Assembly: GCA_964019425.1 (NCBI GenBank)
Contig: OZ025805.1
Coordinates: 720,001 to 784,000 of the forward strand
Direction: 5' to 3'
From: Flectonema sp. DT1601
Taxonomy: Eukaryota; Euglenozoa; Diplonemea; Diplonemida; Diplonemidae
Length of the DNA: 64,000 nucleotides
Shown: piece after piece, positions 54,499 to 64,000 of the stretch
Numbering within the stretch: position 1 is the first letter of the stretch
How the letters are laid out: the number at the start of each line of letters is the position of its first letter
Notes under the pieces: generated by a model
Told to the model about the DNA's origin: nothing
Database searches by the model: none
Seen by the model: the letters and a program-made list of their open reading frames with translations, nothing else
Made by a program: the position numbers and the translations under genes

Positions 54499-55767
54499 CT
54501 CTGCCTCTCTCTTAATTCTGTTCGTTTCTTTGAAACGAAAATTCATTTGAATATTATTACTTGGTCAGCAACCATCATTGTCGCCCTTTGGGCCTGTTAA
54601 AAAAAATAAAAAATAAAAAGAAAGTTTACATCGGGAATAGGGCAGGAGCCAAAAGCTCCCAGTCCGTTACTTCCCACTTTATCGAAATTCACCGTGTGTG
54701 GAACTGGCAGGTTTTTAAAAAATTTGCGTGGAGTTGGCAAGTTTTTTGAAAGTTTACGTGTGGAGCTGGCAGGTTTTTAAAAAATTTGCATGGAGTTGGC
54801 AGGTTTTTTGAAACTTTGTGTGTGGGCCGACGAATTTTGCAAACTTTGCGTGTGGAGCTGGCAGGTTTTTAAAAATTTGCGTGGAGTTGTCAGGTTTTTT
54901 GAAACTTTGCGTGTGGGCTGACGAATGTTGCAAACTTTGCGTGTGGAGCTGGCAAAATTTGCGTGGAATTGGCAAGTTTTTCGAAAGTTTGTGTGTGGAA
55001 TTGGCAGGTTTTTAAAAAAATTGCGTGGAGTTGGCAGGTTTTTTAAAACTTTGTGTGGGCTGACGAATTTTGCAAACTTTGCGTGTAGATGGCAGGTTTT
55101 GCAAAATTTGCATGGAGTTGGCAGGTTTTTTGAAACTTTGTGTGTGGAACTGGCAGGTTTTTAAAAAATTTGCGTGGAGTTGGCAAGTTTTTTGAAAGTT
55201 TGCGTGTGGAGCTGGCAGGTTTTTAAAAAAATTGTGTGTGGGCTGACGAATTTTGCAAACTTTGCGTGTGGAGCTGGCACGTTTTTAAAAAATTTGCGTG
55301 GAGTTGAGGTTTTTTGAAACTTTGCGTGTGGGCTGACGAATTTTGCAAACTTTGCGTGTGGAGCTGGCACGTTTTTAAAAAAATTGCGTGGAGTTGGCAG
55401 GTTTTTTGAAACTTTGTGTGTGGAGCTAGCAAGTTTTTAAAAAATTTGCGTGGAATTGACAGGTTTTTTGAAACTTTGCGTGTGGGCTGACGAATTTTGC
55501 AAACTTTGCGTGTGGAGCTGGCAGGTTTTTAAAAATTTTGCGTGGAGTTGGCAGGTTTTTTGAAACTTTGTGTGTGGGCCGACGAATTTTGCAAACTTTG
55601 CGTGTGGAGCTGGCAGGTTTTCGAAAAAATTGCGTGGAGTTGGCAAGTTTTTTAAAACTTTGTGTGTGGGCTGACGAATTTTGCAAACTTTGCGTGTGGA
55701 GTTGGCAGGTTTTTTGATTTTTTTTTTTTTCATGTTTGATTATTTCCTCTTCATATTTTTTTTTTTC

Positions 55768-55799
<32 letters not shown>

Positions 55800-57162
55800 C
55801 TCTGCCTCTCTCTTAATTCTGTTCGTTTCTTTGAAACGAAAATTCATTTGAATATTATTACTTGGTCAGCAACCATCATTGTCGCCCTTTGGGCCTGTTA
55901 AAAAAAATAAAAAATAAAAAGAAAGTTTACATCGGGAATAGGGCAGGAGCCAAAAGCTCCCAGTCCGTTACTTCCCACTTTATCGAAATTCACCGTGTGT
56001 GGAACTGGCAGGTTTTTAAAAAATTTGCGTGGAGTTGGCAAGTTTTTTGAAAGTTTACGTGTGGAGCTGGCAGGTTTTTAAAAAATTTGCATGGAGTTGG
56101 CAGGTTTTTTGAAACTTTGTGTGTGGGCCGACGAATTTTGCAAACTTTGCGTGTGGAGCTGGCAGGTTTTTAAAAATTTGCGTGGAGTTGTCAGGTTTTT
56201 TGAAACTTTGCGTGTGGGCTGACGAATGTTGCAAACTTTGCGTGTGGAGCTGGCAAAATTTGCGTGGAATTGGCAAGTTTTTCGAAAGTTTGTGTGTGGA
56301 ATTGGCAGGTTTTTAAAAAAATTGCGTGGAGTTGGCAGGTTTTTTAAAACTTTGTGTGGGCTGACGAATTTTGCAAACTTTGCGTGTAGATGGCAGGTTT
56401 TGCAAAATTTGCATGGAGTTGGCAGGTTTTTTGAAACTTTGTGTGTGGAACTGGCAGGTTTTTAAAAAATTTGCGTTGAGTTGACAGGTTTTTTGAAACT
56501 TTGTGTGTGGGCTGACGAATGTTGCAAACTTTGTGTGTGGAGCTGGCAGGTTTTTAAAAACTTTGCGTGTGGAGCTGGCAGGTTTTTAAAAAAATTGCGT
56601 GGAGTTGACAGGTTTTTTGAAACTTTGTGTGTGGGCTGACGAATTTTGCAAACTTTGCGTGTGGAGTTGGCAGGTTTTTTGAAACTTTGTGTGTGGAACT
56701 GGCAGGTTTTTAAAAAATTTGCGTGGAGTTGGCAAGTTTTTTGAAAGTTTGCGTGTGGAGCTGGCAGGTTTTTAAAAAAATTGTGTGTGGGCTGACGAAT
56801 TTTGCAAACTTTGCGTGTGGAGCTGGCACGTTTTTAAAAAATTTGCGTGGAGTTGAGGTTTTTTGAAACTTTGCGTGTGGGCTGACGAATTTTGCAAACT
56901 TTGCGTGTGGAGCTGGCAGGTTTTTAAAAATTTTGCGTGGAGTTGGCAGGTTTTTTGAAACTTTGTGTGTGGGCCGACGAATTTTGCAAACTTTGCGTGT
57001 GGAGCTGGCAGGTTTTCGAAAAAATTGCGTGGAGTTGGCAAGTTTTTTAAAACTTTGTGTGTGGGCTGACGAATTTTGCAAACTTTGCGTGTGGAGTTGG
57101 CAGGTTTTTTGATTTTTTTTTTTTTCATGTTTGATTATTTCCTCTTCATATTTTTTTTTTTC

Positions 57163-57194
<32 letters not shown>

Positions 57195-58419
57195 CTCTGC
57201 CTCTCTCTTAATTCTGTTCGTTTCTTTGAAACGAAAATTCATTTGAATATTATTACTTGGTCAGCAACCATCATTGTCGCCCTTTGGGCCTGTTAAAAAA
57301 AATAAAAAATAAAAAGAAAGTTTACATCGGGAATAGGGCAGGAGCCAAAAGCTCCCAGTCCGTTACTTCCCACTTTATCGAAATTCACCGTGTGTGGAAC
57401 TGGCAGGTTTTTAAAAAATTTGCGTGGAGTTGGCAAGTTTTTTGAAAGTTTACGTGTGGAGCTGGCAGGTTTTTAAAAAATTTGCATGGAGTTGGCAGGT
57501 TTTTTGAAACTTTGTGTGTGGGCCGACGAATTTTGCAAACTTTGCGTGTGGAGCTGGCAGGTTTTTAAAAATTTGCGTGGAGTTGTCAGGTTTTTTGAAA
57601 CTTTGCGTGTGGGCTGACGAATGTTGCAAACTTTGCGTGTGGAGCTGGCAAAATTTGCGTGGAATTGGCAAGTTTTTCGAAAGTTTGTGTGTGGAATTGG
57701 CAGGTTTTTAAAAAAATTGCGTGGAGTTGGCAGGTTTTTTAAAACTTTGTGTGGGCTGACGAATTTTGCAAACTTTGCGTGTAGATGGCAGGTTTTGCAA
57801 AATTTGCATGGAGTTGGCAGGTTTTTTGAAACTTTGTGTGTGGAACTGGCAGGTTTTTAAAAAATTTGCGTTGAGTTGACAGGTTTTTTGAAACTTTGTG
57901 TGTGGGCTGACGAATGTTGCAAACTTTGTGTGTGGAGCTGGCAGGTTTTTAAAAACTTTGCGTGTGGAGCTGGCAGGTTTTTAAAAAAATTGCGTGGAGT
58001 TGACAGGTTTTTTGAAACTTTGTGTGTGGGCTGACGAATTTTGCAAACTTTGCGTGTGGAGTTGGCAGGTTTTTTGAAACTTTGTGTGTGGAACTGGCAG
58101 GTTTTTAAAAAATTTGCGTGGAGTTGGCAAGTTTTTTGAAAGTTTGCGTGTGGAGCTGGCAGGTTTTTAAAAAAATTGTGTGTGGGCTGACGAATTTTGC
58201 AAACTTTGCGTGTGGAGCTGGCACGTTTTTAAAAAATTTGCGTGGAGTTGAGGTTTTTTGAAACTTTGCGTGTGGGCTGACGAATTTTGCAAACTTTGCG
58301 TGTGGAGCTGGCACGTTTTTAAAAAAATTGCGTGGAGTTGGCAGGTTTTTTGAAACTTTGTGTGTGGAGCTAGCAAGTTTTTAAAAAATTTGCGTGGAAT
58401 TGACAGGTTTTTTGATTTT
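54386..58419 (+). repeat. ~30-bp satellite, block 3, with three M modules
   Basis: Same satellite and unit order as the large array. M landmarks are at 54561, 55862 and 57257 (spacings 1301 and 1395, each a 1549-bp unit with an internal deletion). A fusion of two subunits near 56910 removes about 150 bp. From about 57209 onward it is collinear with 32148-33356. Confidence 0.9.
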
Positions 58420-61400
58420 CGTTCCTTATAACTCTACAACACCCACTTTTACCCCGTTACACCCGTCTCGTCTCAAATTCCGATCTTTTGGAACTAAATG
58501 GAAGGACATCGACGTTTCTGCTGCAGAAAAACTTCAAACTTTCACCGTCGAAACAGAAAACTCTTCAAAACCTGCCGACCAACTTGATAAACTACTCAAA
58601 ACGGTTTATCAAATATGTAGCGGTTTCTTTGAAGAAACAAAGCGGAATTTACCCCGCAAACAGAAATCAAGGGAAGAGGTCATCCTCGACCAAGAAAAAC
58701 TTGAATGTCGTCTGGAAATGAAACAGCTAAGACAGGAGCTCCGCAAATCCGGGCCTTCTATAGAGAACGCTGTCAAATGGAAAGAGGCAAGAACGAGAAT
58801 GAAAAGGATTTTCCGAATGTATCGGAATTTAGAAAAGAAAAATTTATTCAAAAAATTACAAGATAAATTTCGTCAAAATCCGTTTACTGCCATAAAAGAA
58901 GAACTCCAAAAAGAAGATCCTCAACCCCCCTCCCTTGATATTCCAGAGGAAAAAATAATTGAACATTTTAAAAACAATTATTGTGACAATGAAAAAAAAA
59001 AAACTGATTTCACCCATCCCTCTTTTTTACCTAAGTCTGACTACAAGACAATGGATGATATCCAGTTCCCGAGCTTCGAACAGTTTGGTATTCTCTTATC
59101 AAAGAAAAAAAACAAATGTGCCCCTGGTCCCAATTGCATACCTTATGTTGTATGGAAAAAGGTCCCAACTTTTATGGAAGCACTTTACAAGGTATTAAAG
59201 AGAATTTTCGAACTCAAGGCCTATCCGGATAGTTGGGGCTTAGCATTTGTAACAATGCTCCCAAAGCCCAACTCCGATGGGAAAGACATCTCGAAAACGA
59301 GACCGATAGCTGTGGGCAACTGCGACGGGAAAATTTTTAATACGGTTATTCAGGAAGCCGTCGCAAACCACACTCTTTCTAAATTTAATTTTCAAAAAGG
59401 CTTTAGGAAAGGTGTCTCTGGGTGTATCGAACATGCCACGATCACCTCAGAGATTTTTAAAGAAGTGAAAGCTCTCCGGAAAAACCTAACAATTGTCTGG
59501 GTGGATTTGGCAGATGCTTTCGGCTCAGTCAAACATCAATTAATTTTCTTTGCTTTAAAATATTTCGGAATTCACGAAAGAATAATCGGTTTCTATAAAA
59601 GGTATTATTCCTCCATGCGCGTCCAAATCAGAGTTGGAGAAGGCCTGACGCCCACTATCCCTTTTGAAGTTGGTGTCTTTCAAGGCTGCGTTTCCTCCCC
59701 AACCCTTTTTAATTTGGTATTCCAACTACTGCTCTTTTCCTTAGCAGTTCATCAACAGGAAGCCTACGAGTTTAACAATAAATCCCTCCAACTATTAGTT
59801 GCAGCTTTTGCTGATGATTTACAACTTACCACGTCATCAAAGGCGGGGGCAAAATTGCTAATCAAGTCGCTCGAACAGTTTCTTTCCTGGTCTCGTGGTA
59901 TGAAAGCGAAACCCCAGAAATGCATTGCCCACAGCTTTGTACAAGGGAAACCAGCTAACCCGGACCTGAAGATTAACAATGTTCCGATTACGAATCTCCA
60001 GGAAGCTGGAGAGTTCAAATACCTCGGGCGTTGGTTTGAGCCGAACGCCAAAGAACAGAAATTACGAGAGCGCCTGACCACTTTTACCAGGAATTTTTTA
60101 AAAAAAGTCGACGCCATGCCACTATATGGGTCTCAGAAGGCTTGGTCTGTCCAACACTTGTTATTGTCAAGGTTAACATGGAGTTTAATGATCCATGACT
60201 TATCTCTCCCTTTTGCCAAAAAAATGGACAAAATTATTAAACCTTTTTTGAAGAAATGGTGGGGATTTGTCCGCTCTGCGAACACAGTCATCCTTTTTAC
60301 CGGTTCAAAGAACACTGTTGGTCTCAGACACAAAAGAGTTGAGACGCTATATAAACAAGCGCAATCAATTAAACTAGACATCCTCAGATCCTCACAAGAC
60401 TCTGACATGCACGGTGTCTACAATGTTATTATGGAGAAATCGTCCAACTGGTCGAAAAAGTTTTCAGCTTCTGCTGAGTGGGAGCGCCTTATTAAGTTTT
60501 TTTCTTACCGTTCTCTTGCGAAGCAATCAGCTGGTCTTGGTCACCGATTGCGCGATCTACGTACTACTCGCCCCGATCTCCTTAAGCGTTTTGAAGTGGA
60601 AGCCACAGATGAACTACTGAACTCTTTGAATAAATTACAAGTCCAAGGTCAGTGGAAGGAGTGGTCTAAATGTATGATAAACGACTTCACCTGGAATAAG
60701 GTACTTAGGGAGGGAAATCCTGCCTATATCTCATTTCAACTGAAAGCGGTTACAAACACCCTCCCCTCACAAGATAATTTAAAGAGGTGGAACATCACCA
60801 ATGTGGACCAAAATTGTGTTTTGTGTGGCAAAGTGAATCCTACCCTCAGGCATGTCTTAACAGGCTGTCCTGTCTCTTTAACACAAGGGAGGTTCACGTG
60901 GCGTCACGACAGCGTTCTAAAACGCATTGTTATCTTCTTGGAAGAGTTGATAATAAAAGCCAACAAAAGAAAAGAAAACCTCCCGCCTCCCTCTCAAACT
61001 TTTTTAAAAACAGGGGAAAATAAACCCCTAGAAAGAATTTCTAAAGAGACAGGCGAACTTTCACTAGCGAATGATTGGGTCATCCTCGACGATGTCGGTG
61101 ATAACCGCCTAATTGTTCCTCTTGAAGTGTGCCATGTCTCGTCCTCTCTAAGACCAGACATTTTTATTTATTCTTTTTTTGCGAAAAGAGCACTGATTCT
61201 GGAGCTGACGTGTCCAAATGAAGATCGTTTCGAAACCTCTCATGTCTTAAAGGAAAAGAAATACCTAAAGCTAAGAGACTCGATCATCGCTAATGGCTTC
61301 GACTGTAACATTTTTACTATTGAAGTTGGCGTACGAGGAAACATCTGCATGGACCAGCTGAACATCTGGACACGTCACATCGGTTCACCTTTAGCACCAA

Positions 61401-63178
61401 CAAAAGCTTTATTTTGTGAATGCACCAGAATCGCCAGACAGTGCTCATATGTTCTGTTCCAGACGAGGAACCTCCCCACGTGGCATTCAAGACCACTAAT
61501 GCGCAGCATTAAAGAAGAACCTGCCACTGCAAGTTTTATAAAAGATGGTAAAGAAATCTTCCCTGTGGAAGAAGTCAAAATCCACAAAGTAACAAAACTG
61601 AAAACGATCGAAAAGCTCACCATTGAAAGATCGTGGCTTGAGAAATGTTTTATCTGGCAAACTTGTTACGCATCGGCTCTTTCTATTCTACTTATTGCCA
61701 ATGGTTCTTCCTCCCCGGCCCCTTCTGTTTTGTTAGATGAGGATGAGCTCACTGGACTCTCCTTGTCATTCTCTTCTATTTCTTCCATCTCTTTCCAGAC
61801 TCCCCCACCTGAACTCATGTCAACGGGATCGCAAACACTTCTTACTGATTTTGCTATGGTGATAAGAACTCAATCTGACATGGGTTCTCAAACCCCCTTG
61901 TACAAAAAAAAAGAAGGAAAATTAAGGCTGAAACTTTCCTTGAAATGCCAGATTTTAGAAAACGAATTAGAGCAAATGAAAGAACGAATTTTTTATGTTC
62001 TATTTTTATTTTACTTTAATGCGATGTCAGCCTCCCTCGAGAAAGACAAGCAGTTACTAAATGGATTACCTGTTGAGATCAAAGCTACCAATCAGGATCC
62101 ATCCTCACTTCCTCCTGCGCCCCCTGTTTTAATTATTGAAAAAGATAGAAAAGAATATGAACTTCTGGAAGGAGTAATTCAACGGTTAACAGCAGAACGC
62201 GATGAATCGAAGACTTCTCTTTCTGCACTAGTTCGACAATATGACTTAGTGGAAGATTACAGGAAACGTGAGCTCGCAAATCTGACTCAGAGAGCAGACC
62301 TATCGGAAATGGCGCTCTTTAATTACCATCAAAGGTTTGTTCTTCTGTCGAACGAATTGGAGACCAAATGTAATGAGGAAAGAGAAAGTAAAATAAGACT
62401 TTTCTATACTCAACAGGAGGTCGAGAGTTTGCGTGCCGCGCGTCCCCGCATGACCCACTTTAGTCAACAAGTTTCCCCCCGAACCCCCGTTTTGTATGAA
62501 TCTGTTGCTATGATGAAGATAGCAAAGAACTACCTCTCGCTCTTTACAACTACGAGTAGTCTTTTTACTCCTCTTATTAAACCCCTTATCCCTACCCTTA
62601 ATTATATCACCCCTCTTTGTCCTCTAGCCTCAATTCCTCCGACAATGCCGCGGAGTGAAGCTCTCGACCGCACGCCGACCAAGATTTTACGACAAGAGAG
62701 TCACGTTATCTCCGTTAAAGAGAATACACCTATTGCGAGACAATGGTCCGAGGGTAGGATTGACTTACTCGAGAATTACTGTCGAGCAGTAGATGACTCT
62801 CTCGAAACAAACGAGAAAGCGGCAGAGCTCTCAGAACAACTTTTGGATGCCCAACTTCGCCTCTCGGAGCTGAATCACCAACGGTGTACAACTCACGCAG
62901 AGCAGCTTGAGCAATCCATGATGTTAACGGGACTGGCGAGCGATTTAAATGCTCAACTCGCCTTGGCACGGTCTCAAATTGCGGCCCTGAAGTTCCAATT
63001 AGCTTCATGGGCAGAAGGTTTGAGTCCGCCAGACACAGAAGAACATGAGGAAAATGAAACTCCGCCGAGAAAGTCTGAGCGTTCAACTCTGAAAAAACGG
63101 ACCCCTCCATCAAGATATCGTTACAATCGAAGGAGATGTTCTGCTGATGACGTTCACGGTGACTCCACCCCCTTGTAA
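58394..63178 (+). CDS. LINE polyprotein, copy 3, identical to copy 1
   Basis: The 1594-residue translation equals that of 33333-38117, including the GTG and the satellite-derived first residues. The same motifs are therefore present: RT D371 and D474/D475, CCHC 808-825, nuclease D922 and E937, and the coiled-coil extension. The fusion point to satellite is the same, so the segment was duplicated after the truncated LINE had formed, or the assembly repeats one region. Confidence 0.9.
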   Translation: MELTGFLIFVPYNSTTPTFTPLHPSRLKFRSFGTKWKDIDVSAAEKLQTFTVETENSSKPADQLDKLLKTVYQICSGFFEETKRNLPRKQKSREEVILDQEKLECRLEMKQLRQELRKSGPSIENAVKWKEARTRMKRIFRMYRNLEKKNLFKKLQDKFRQNPFTAIKEELQKEDPQPPSLDIPEEKIIEHFKNNYCDNEKKKTDFTHPSFLPKSDYKTMDDIQFPSFEQFGILLSKKKNKCAPGPNCIPYVVWKKVPTFMEALYKVLKRIFELKAYPDSWGLAFVTMLPKPNSDGKDISKTRPIAVGNCDGKIFNTVIQEAVANHTLSKFNFQKGFRKGVSGCIEHATITSEIFKEVKALRKNLTIVWVDLADAFGSVKHQLIFFALKYFGIHERIIGFYKRYYSSMRVQIRVGEGLTPTIPFEVGVFQGCVSSPTLFNLVFQLLLFSLAVHQQEAYEFNNKSLQLLVAAFADDLQLTTSSKAGAKLLIKSLEQFLSWSRGMKAKPQKCIAHSFVQGKPANPDLKINNVPITNLQEAGEFKYLGRWFEPNAKEQKLRERLTTFTRNFLKKVDAMPLYGSQKAWSVQHLLLSRLTWSLMIHDLSLPFAKKMDKIIKPFLKKWWGFVRSANTVILFTGSKNTVGLRHKRVETLYKQAQSIKLDILRSSQDSDMHGVYNVIMEKSSNWSKKFSASAEWERLIKFFSYRSLAKQSAGLGHRLRDLRTTRPDLLKRFEVEATDELLNSLNKLQVQGQWKEWSKCMINDFTWNKVLREGNPAYISFQLKAVTNTLPSQDNLKRWNITNVDQNCVLCGKVNPTLRHVLTGCPVSLTQGRFTWRHDSVLKRIVIFLEELIIKANKRKENLPPPSQTFLKTGENKPLERISKETGELSLANDWVILDDVGDNRLIVPLEVCHVSSSLRPDIFIYSFFAKRALILELTCPNEDRFETSHVLKEKKYLKLRDSIIANGFDCNIFTIEVGVRGNICMDQLNIWTRHIGSPLAPTKALFCECTRIARQCSYVLFQTRNLPTWHSRPLMRSIKEEPATASFIKDGKEIFPVEEVKIHKVTKLKTIEKLTIERSWLEKCFIWQTCYASALSILLIANGSSSPAPSVLLDEDELTGLSLSFSSISSISFQTPPPELMSTGSQTLLTDFAMVIRTQSDMGSQTPLYKKKEGKLRLKLSLKCQILENELEQMKERIFYVLFLFYFNAMSASLEKDKQLLNGLPVEIKATNQDPSSLPPAPPVLIIEKDRKEYELLEGVIQRLTAERDESKTSLSALVRQYDLVEDYRKRELANLTQRADLSEMALFNYHQRFVLLSNELETKCNEERESKIRLFYTQQEVESLRAARPRMTHFSQQVSPRTPVLYESVAMMKIAKNYLSLFTTTSSLFTPLIKPLIPTLNYITPLCPLASIPPTMPRSEALDRTPTKILRQESHVISVKENTPIARQWSEGRIDLLENYCRAVDDSLETNEKAAELSEQLLDAQLRLSELNHQRCTTHAEQLEQSMMLTGLASDLNAQLALARSQIAALKFQLASWAEGLSPPDTEEHEENETPPRKSERSTLKKRTPPSRYRYNRRRCSADDVHGDSTPL

Positions 63179-63600
63179 TTCTCTTTTTCCTTACTTTCAC
63201 ATCATTTTGTTTATTTAGTTTTTTTAGCTTATTTATTATTTATTGTTCGTTTTTGTTTGTATTATTTTATCGATATGTTTATGTCCGTCAGATCATAACG
63301 TTAATCAGGTTAATTGTTAATTGTTAATTATAAATGGTCTAAACCCCAATCCAAGTTCCCAAGGCTTGGCATAGATTTGAGTGACGCCTTACTGGCCTCC
63401 TCATCCTCTATGAGTGGTGAGGGGGCCAGCAATGGTTTTTTTTTTTTTTTTTTCTCTTATTTCTTTTTTTCTTTTTCTTTTACTCTAATATGAAATATTT
63501 TTGAACAAAATGTGATTATTAATTTAAAAAAAAAAAAAAAAATAAATAATGTAAATGAATAATAAAAAAAAAAAAAAAAAAATTATGCCTTGGGAATACA
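58420..63600 (+). mobile_element. LINE with restriction-like endonuclease, copy 3, 5'-truncated
   Basis: Collinear with 33357-38539 at a constant offset of 25061. See the copy 1 entries for parts; the 3' hairpin is at 63392-63429. Confidence 0.85.
63392..63429 (+). promoter_or_regulatory. Strong hairpin in LINE 3' region, copy 3
   Basis: Identical to 38331-38368. Confidence 0.72.
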
Positions 63601-64000
63601 ACCAAAGCCCCAATTAATCGGTCCTTTCTTTTTCCTTCTTGTCAAGTGATCGCTCCACTCGTCGATCACCAAAACCGATTGTATTTATATCTGTTCTTTT
63701 CTCAACGATCGGCTATACCGATCATTTTTTTAAAATAATTGTTTTCTTCTTCTCGACGATCAGATCAAATTGATCGACCTTTTTTTTTTTTTTTTTTTCC
63801 TTTATTCCTTCCATCCCTCCCGCTCCCCTAATTTTAAATAAAAACAAGATCAGCTCAGCTTGATCGTTAATCTTTTTTTTCTTTTTTAATTTAAACTGAT
63901 TGTATTTATATCTGTTTATTTTTCTCAACGATCGGCTATACCGATCAACCTTTAAAATAATTTCTTCTTCTCGACGATCAGATCCAATTGATCAACCTTT
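63601..64000 (+). repeat. Hairpin block after LINE copy 3, cut by the window end
   Basis: Matches 38540-38939 base for base as far as I can follow, including GTGATCG...CGATCAC, GATCGGCTATACCGATC and the start of the second ~220-bp copy. The GAGATACC array would lie just outside the window. Confidence 0.85.

Noticed and set aside
1-64000. Telomere repeats
   Set aside because: I looked for TTAGGG-type runs and saw none, so a chromosome-end location stays an inference.

Overview
This is a eukaryotic repeat landscape. It contains no recognisable single-copy host gene. Three things point to a eukaryote: non-LTR retrotransposons (LINEs) of the kind that carry a restriction-enzyme-like endonuclease, a Mutator-like (MULE) DNA transposon with a SWIM zinc finger, and kilobases of nested satellite. 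The long reading frames are intron-free and fit the standard code (TAA and TGA are used as stops). Intergenic DNA is extremely A/T-homopolymer rich. I cannot name the lineage; a protist or another small eukaryote is a guess.

Layout. 1-1260: satellite of ~115-140 bp monomers, each holding two or three short hairpins. 1261-5036: two copies of a conserved H-M module pair (names mine). A complete-looking MULE (1418-4155) is inserted in the first pair, with 47-bp terminal inverted repeats and a 9-bp target duplication. 5037-33356: a large satellite built from ~30-bp subunits organised into ~1549- and ~977-bp higher-order units, each carrying one M module. 33357-38117: a 5'-truncated LINE on the + strand. 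38118-39695: LINE 3' region with a strong hairpin, a duplicated hairpin block and a 17-bp-period GAGATACC box array. 39696-41443: hairpin satellite, H and M. 41444-42850: short ~30-bp satellite block and a broken M. At 42850/42851 the order inverts: M', H' and hairpin satellite (42851-47150), box array and hairpin block (47200-48400), then a longer LINE on the - strand (CDS 48899-54163). 54386-58419 is ~30-bp satellite again. From 58420 to the window end the first LINE and its 3' region recur almost exactly, at a constant offset of 25061 bp.

The recurring cassette is: LINE, 3' hairpins, GAGATACC boxes, hairpin satellite, H, M, then ~30-bp satellite. It occurs forward, inverted and forward again. 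The LINE encodes C2HC zinc fingers, reverse transcriptase, a CCHC knuckle, a PD..E..K endonuclease and then an unusual ~500-aa coiled-coil extension. The first ~1100 aligned residues are almost identical between copies (about 4 differences by eye), yet the C-terminal extension differs at roughly 40% of positions. I consider that mosaic, together with the hairpin and box arrays that travel with the LINE, the most interesting content. A subtelomeric or other heterochromatic origin fits known endonuclease-bearing LINEs, but no telomere repeat is visible. Exact repeat counts, the inversion and the 25-kb duplication could be affected by assembly.
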